From NCBI GenBank assembly GCA_002418985.1, contig DIFE01000166.1, positions 62,754 to 73,266 of the forward strand: a stretch of DNA of 10,513 nt, written 5' to 3'. Under the pieces are notes generated by a model. It was given only the letters and a program-made list of their open reading frames with translations, searched no databases and had not been told where the DNA came from. The stretch comes from Deltaproteobacteria bacterium UBA5756 (GTDB lineage: Bacteria; Desulfobacterota; Syntrophorhabdia; Syntrophorhabdales; Syntrophorhabdaceae). This document shows, piece by piece, positions 6,751-10,513 of this stretch. Position 1 is the stretch's first letter; every line of letters begins with the position of its first letter. Made by a program: the position numbers and the translations under genes.

Positions 6751-8361
6751 ATGAAAAGAATATCTCTGGCATTTCTCCTTATCGTATTTTCCTTTTTATT
6801 TATTTCGACTATTGTCGCCGAGGCTGCTCCCGTCGGGAAGATCACCAGGATAGAAGGAAGGGTGGATGTCCTCAAGGCCGGGCAGAGGTTGGTGCTGAAC
6901 GTATCCCTCGGTGACAGTGTAGATGTCGGCGACATCTACCGGGCAAAGACGAACAGCAGGGCCGAGATAACATTTTTCAACAAGAACATCCTCAGGATCG
7001 CACCGGCGACACGGGTCCAGGTCAGCCAGTATTCCGATGAAGGAAACAGAAGCAACCAGGTCATAAAACTGGACCGCGGCAAGGTCCAGGCCGTATCCGG
7101 CGAGGAATTTGTCAAAAAAGTCTCTTCATTCGCCGAGGGCAACAAGTTCGAGGTCCATACCCCGAACGCGGTGGCCGGCATCCGCGGTTCCGGAATGACC
7201 GTGGGCTTTGCCCAGATGGTAACAGGCCTTTTCTTCGAGACAGGCAAGGGTTACTTTTACAACCCGAGCGCACCGGGCAGGGTGGTCAACGTGACCGCCG
7301 GTTTTGTTTCCTTCGTAGTAGGCACGGGCGGTATCCCGTCCCGTCCCGTTCAGGGAAACGTATCATACGTCGGAGGCTCCGGCAGTAGCTCACCCCAGGC
7401 AGAAAACACAACGGCCTCGACGGGTACAGGCAACGGCAATCTCAATGTTCAGCTCACCAGTCTTACCTCCCCGGTCACTACGACAAGTCTCTTCACTCCA
7501 CCGCCGGTCATTCCCAATGTGTTTGTAGGTGCGGTTCCAAGCCTCAGCGGCACGTATAACGACCCATTTGAAACCGTGAATCTTTCGCTTAACAATGTTA
7601 AATTCTACGGGCCCACCGCAACGGGAACACCCCAATCCTGGAAGGCGGATTCAGTGACGGGGACATATGAGTCGATCTGGAACTCGCCGGGTACGAATTT
7701 CAAGGGTATGGCCCTCTCGGGCGGCGGCATGACCGCTAATCTGATCATTACGAGTGATCTGGATACGGGACTCATGTCGGGGAATTGGACCGCAAATATA
7801 GCCAGCGGCAATGCTCCAACCGGCGTGGGCACCTGTACCACACCATTTACTTTCAGCGGTACGGCGGCGGGAACATGGAATGGGACGATCGTTGGAAACA
7901 CCGAAACGGGAGTAATAAACGGCAGCGCTTCGGGAGTGGCGCCCAGCGTCCTTACCCAGGACCCGATCGCAGCCCCCGGCATCCTTGTGGGGAGCCTGCC
8001 GGTGCTGTCGGGCAGTTTGGGCGCGCCCTCTATGTTCATAGAACTCAGTAATGTGAAATTCTACGGCCCCTCTGCTACCGCCGTCCCGCAGGTCTGGCTT
8101 GGTTCAGTCTCCGGAAGTTTCGACCCGGCTTCCCCGCTGTCGGCACGTGTCAATACGCCTGTTGCCCTCATCAGCGGTTCAAATGTTGCGACCTTTACCC
8201 TTAATAGCGTAAACGGTACGGCCTGGACGGGATCGGTCACCTCCGGCAGCGCTCCGGACGGAGTGGGGACATATCCGAACCCTGTAGTATTTTCCGGTTC
8301 CTCCACGGGTACAGTCGGGGCCTCGTCGATCTCCGGGACCGCTTCGGGAACGGCAAAATAG
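6751..8361 (+). CDS. Secreted FecR-domain protein with two C-terminal tandem repeats
   Basis: This 536-residue protein has a Sec signal peptide (MKRISLAFLLIVFSFLFIST, cleavage near A25/A26 at AEA-A) and no lipobox. Residues about 28-190 form a FecR domain. It opens with GKITRIEGRVDVLKAG, includes SLGDSVDVGD and AEITFFNKNILRI, and ends in the diagnostic HTPNAVAGIRGSGMTV (136-151). Residues about 205-257 are a Gly/Ser/Thr/Pro-rich linker. Two homologous units follow, about 259-397 and 413-536, sharing VG-x2-P-x-LSG, NVKFYGP-[ST]-AT, SG-[NS]-AP-x-GVGT and a Gly/Ser/Thr-rich end. Unlike classical FecR it has no cytoplasmic anti-sigma segment, and no FecI sigma factor or TonB receptor gene is nearby. 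An iron-signalling role is therefore unlikely, and a surface or periplasmic structural role is more plausible (inference). The start is ATG 6751, with GGGTGA 5 nt upstream. Whether the C-terminal units bind a ligand is unknown. Confidence 0.87.
   Translation: MKRISLAFLLIVFSFLFISTIVAEAAPVGKITRIEGRVDVLKAGQRLVLNVSLGDSVDVGDIYRAKTNSRAEITFFNKNILRIAPATRVQVSQYSDEGNRSNQVIKLDRGKVQAVSGEEFVKKVSSFAEGNKFEVHTPNAVAGIRGSGMTVGFAQMVTGLFFETGKGYFYNPSAPGRVVNVTAGFVSFVVGTGGIPSRPVQGNVSYVGGSGSSSPQAENTTASTGTGNGNLNVQLTSLTSPVTTTSLFTPPPVIPNVFVGAVPSLSGTYNDPFETVNLSLNNVKFYGPTATGTPQSWKADSVTGTYESIWNSPGTNFKGMALSGGGMTANLIITSDLDTGLMSGNWTANIASGNAPTGVGTCTTPFTFSGTAAGTWNGTIVGNTETGVINGSASGVAPSVLTQDPIAAPGILVGSLPVLSGSLGAPSMFIELSNVKFYGPSATAVPQVWLGSVSGSFDPASPLSARVNTPVALISGSNVATFTLNSVNGTAWTGSVTSGSAPDGVGTYPNPVVFSGSSTGTVGASSISGTASGTAK
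7525..8358 (+). repeat. Two-unit tandem coding repeat in the FecR-domain gene
   Basis: Unit 1 spans about 7525-7941 and unit 2 about 7987-8358, with an offset of 462 nt. The best-conserved DNA block is AATGTKAAATTCTACGGSCC near 7594 and 8050, encoding NVKFYGP. Protein similarity is plain, but DNA divergence elsewhere shows the duplication is old. Unit 2 is shorter by about 15 residues. Both units end in a Gly-Ser/Thr-Ala-Ser-Gly run. Confidence 0.85.
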
Positions 8362-8373
8362 AAAATTTTCGAA

Positions 8374-10338
8374 TTATTTTTCCAGGATTACGGTTGCCTC
8401 TTTTTCTTCGCATTCAATTACCTGACAATCGGAGCCTTCGCTGAGGGAGGCAACCTCGTAAATGCGGACCGGTTCCGCCTTCCCTTTTACCGCCACGATG
8501 TCGAGCCCCCGTATCAGAAGGTGACCGAACCGGTTTGCGGCGACGAGGTCCCGCACCTTGTCGAGTGTCGCTTCGGTGATAATGATCTGTGCGCCGTACT
8601 TGCGGGTAAGCCCCTCGACGCGAGATCCCAGGTTCACGTTGTCGCCGATGACGGTGTAGTCCATCTTCTTGCCCTCGGCACCGATATTCCCCACCACGAC
8701 CTCGCCCGTGTTAAGACCGAAACCTGCATCCAGGGGGACGCGGCCTTCCCTGAGCCAGACTTCCCTTAATTCGGCCAGGCGTTGTTTCATGTGGAGGGTG
8801 CATTTAATGGCCAGTTCGGCGTGGTTGGGCTGGCGCAGAGGGGCTCCCCAGAAGGCAACTATCATGTCGCCGACGAACTTGTCGAGGGTTCCGTCCCACC
8901 GGATGATGATATTCGTCATTTCCGTCAGGTATTCATTGAGGATGGCCACCACCTGTTCCGGGGAGTGGTGTTCGGAGAAGGTGGTGAAACCCTTTACGTC
9001 AGAGAAGAGGACTGTGACTTCACGGCGTTCCCCGCCGAGTTTTGCCAGTTCGGGGTTTCTGATCAACTCGTTGACGATCTTCTCCGTCACGTAGCTGGAG
9101 AACATGCTCCTGATCTGTCTGGCGTAGCGTTCTTCCGTTGCGTAACGGAAGGCGGTGGAGACGAAATAGATGACGATAACGGCGTTTCCCGCGTAGCCGA
9201 TATCGATCCACAACCTCCAGGTAAAGAACAGGACGTAGCCGGCGGTGAAGAGGACGCTTATGCAAAGGGCGGCACAAAAGGCGCCCGCAACGGCCCTCAT
9301 GCGTACGATGAGCAACGTGAAGATCGCACCCATAAGGATAATGATGAGAATGTTGGCCATACGCCCGACGAAGCGGATGTTCTGGTTTTCAAGGATTGCC
9401 CCGATCATGTTGGCGTGCTTTTCAACACCGAACATGATCGCCGATGCGGGAGTGACGATCTTGTCATGGATACCTACCGCCGTGGGACCGATGAGGACGA
9501 TCCTGTCCCGGATCGACGAAGGGTTCGCCTTTCCTTCCAGCACGTCGAGAGCGGAAATCACGGGAAAGGTATTGTGGGGACCGTAGTAGGGGATGAGCAT
9601 TTTTCCGAAGGGATCCGTGGCAAGAACTGTTTTGCCCAGTGCAACGGAATTCGTAGCCTCCACGCTCATATCCGCCGGGGAAAGACCACGGTAAAGTCTT
9701 GCAACCTGGAGGTCGATAGAGGGATAAAGCTGGTCCATATAGGAGACTACAAGGGCTTCCCAACGGAGTTTGCCGTCCTGGTCGGGAAGCATATTGATGT
9801 AGCCCATGGCTGCTGAATTTGCAGAAAAAGCCGGTATCGGCAGGAGAGCGCCCTTTGCGGTTATGGGCTTGTGGATGGTGAAGAGATTTTCCTTTCTGAT
9901 GACCATGAAGGCGTTATCGAGAAGGGCGTCATCGACCTTCTGAGGCGCGTTCCCTTCAAAATCAAAAACGAAAGGCAGGACGACATTTCCCTTCGCCTTC
10001 ATTGCGGCCGCCAGTTTATCGTCATAGGGCGACGACTCGCTGAAGATGAAATCAAGCATGATGACCCGTGCCCCCATGGAGTTCATCCGGTCGACGAGAT
10101 CGGCCATTTTGTCCCGGTTCCACGGCCACCTGCCGATCGCCTGGAGGCTCCTGTCGTCGATGCCGACAACAACGATCTGGCCCGGTGCCTGTGCCATGCC
10201 CCGAAGCTGATAGCGAAGGTCGTAGAGAAGCATCTCGAGCCGTTCCAGGGGAACGAACCTGACGAGGGCCAGAAGAACGAAGATAACAGTTATGCCGGCA
10301 CCGATAAGATAAGTGATATGCCTTCTTTTCTGTCTCAT
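8374..10338 (-). CDS. CHASE2 sensor / class III adenylate-guanylate cyclase
   Basis: This 654-residue membrane receptor probably makes cAMP. There is one N-terminal membrane helix (about 11-28), then a CHASE2 domain on the periplasmic side (about 31-320; IVVVGIDDRSLQAIGRWPW, ARVIMLDFIF, DRIVLIGPTAVGIHD). Three further helices follow (about 326-346, 351-372, 376-397), then a short linker and a class III cyclase domain (about 438-628). Catalytic residues are intact by family alignment: metal-binding D447 (LFSDVKGFT) and D491 (KFVGDMIVAFWG), base-recognising K487 and T562 (DYTVIGD), and transition-state N569 and R573 (VNLGSR). Lys with Thr fits class IIIb adenylate cyclases, but guanylate specificity is not excluded. 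A 24-residue acidic tail follows. ATG 10338 has only a weak ribosome site. The gene converges on the FecR-domain gene with a 12-nt gap and no clear terminator. The ligand is unknown. Confidence 0.93.
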   Translation of the reverse strand: MRQKRRHITYLIGAGITVIFVLLALVRFVPLERLEMLLYDLRYQLRGMAQAPGQIVVVGIDDRSLQAIGRWPWNRDKMADLVDRMNSMGARVIMLDFIFSESSPYDDKLAAAMKAKGNVVLPFVFDFEGNAPQKVDDALLDNAFMVIRKENLFTIHKPITAKGALLPIPAFSANSAAMGYINMLPDQDGKLRWEALVVSYMDQLYPSIDLQVARLYRGLSPADMSVEATNSVALGKTVLATDPFGKMLIPYYGPHNTFPVISALDVLEGKANPSSIRDRIVLIGPTAVGIHDKIVTPASAIMFGVEKHANMIGAILENQNIRFVGRMANILIIILMGAIFTLLIVRMRAVAGAFCAALCISVLFTAGYVLFFTWRLWIDIGYAGNAVIVIYFVSTAFRYATEERYARQIRSMFSSYVTEKIVNELIRNPELAKLGGERREVTVLFSDVKGFTTFSEHHSPEQVVAILNEYLTEMTNIIIRWDGTLDKFVGDMIVAFWGAPLRQPNHAELAIKCTLHMKQRLAELREVWLREGRVPLDAGFGLNTGEVVVGNIGAEGKKMDYTVIGDNVNLGSRVEGLTRKYGAQIIITEATLDKVRDLVAANRFGHLLIRGLDIVAVKGKAEPVRIYEVASLSEGSDCQVIECEEKEATVILEK

Positions 10339-10466
10339 GGATGGTCTTGTGTGTTCGTGGAGAGAAGCATATCACGGGCAACACAAAAAAGGGAAGAGCC
10401 CACCCGCGTATTCGGCGAAAAACTCTTGGCACCAGTCCTTTATATGGTATAATGTAACCCTTCCAA
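10339..10466. other. Divergent spacer between the cyclase gene and tRNA-Arg
   Basis: These 128 nt hold the tRNA promoter on the plus strand. On the minus strand an extended -10-like TGATATGCT lies upstream of the cyclase start, around 10366-10374, with no good -35. The cyclase promoter therefore remains uncertain and may need an activator. No ORF or hairpin of note is seen. Confidence 0.4.
10426..10453 (+). promoter_or_regulatory. Promoter of tRNA-Arg
   Basis: TTGGCA (10426-10431, 5 of 6 consensus) and a perfect TATAAT (10448-10453) are separated by 16 nt. Transcription would begin near 10460, a few bases before the mature tRNA 5' end at 10467, as is usual for stable RNA genes. Confidence 0.75.

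Positions 10467-10513
<47 letters not shown>

Noticed and set aside
8782..9816. A 344-codon plus-strand open frame opposite the cyclase gene
   Set aside because: It is fully antisense to a well-supported CHASE2 cyclase. Its translation is a charged, low-complexity mix without recognisable motifs, as expected for a shadow frame in GC-rich DNA.
10426..10453. Possible sigma-54 site (TTGGCAC) before the tRNA
   Set aside because: The GC element at the required spacing is absent, while a perfect TATAAT at 16 nt makes a sigma-70 promoter the better reading.

Overview
The window looks like chromosomal DNA of a Gram-negative bacterium. The best guess is a member of the Desulfobacterota (former Deltaproteobacteria) or a related anaerobic lineage. 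The reasons are moderately GC-rich coding sequence with strong AGGAGG-type ribosome sites, a carA-carB pair of that general type, a FmdB-family zinc ribbon of the MPIYEYQC kind, a signal-peptide-bearing TPR plus outer-membrane barrel protein, and a CHASE2-type receptor cyclase. The lineage is inferred from protein style only; no phylogeny was possible.

Layout. Bases 1-4236 carry carA (5' end missing) and the complete carB, overlapping by 8 nt. Together they encode the two subunits of glutamine-dependent carbamoyl phosphate synthetase, feeding arginine and pyrimidine synthesis. A long hairpin at 4282-4328 separates them from a convergent two-gene minus-strand operon. That operon is fmdB-like (4491-4805) followed by a 50-residue basic protein gene (4342-4494). 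The two genes are coupled by an ATGA overlap and driven by a good sigma-70 promoter at 4844-4872. The roughly 290-nt spacer from 4806 to 5094 holds this promoter, a 15-bp tandem duplication and a weaker candidate promoter for the next plus-strand genes.

Bases 5095-8361 hold two exported proteins on the plus strand. The first is a TPR protein with a predicted C-terminal outer-membrane beta-barrel of about 14 strands, resembling Slam-type transporters. The second is a FecR-domain protein with a Ser/Thr/Gly-rich linker and two tandem repeats of about 125-140 residues at its C terminus. Convergent with them, only 12 nt away, lies a 654-residue CHASE2 / class III nucleotide cyclase (8374-10338, minus) with an apparently intact catalytic centre. 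The window ends inside a plus-strand tRNA-Arg(CCG) gene with a near-consensus promoter.

How they may work together. carAB and the tRNA are housekeeping. The accessory interest is the envelope block: an outer-membrane TPR-barrel protein, an exported FecR-repeat protein and a receptor whose sensor faces the periplasm and whose output is probably cAMP. A possible reading is that the barrel protein exports or assembles the FecR-repeat protein at the cell surface and that the cyclase monitors the same compartment. This is inference from gene order and domain architecture, not something the sequence proves.
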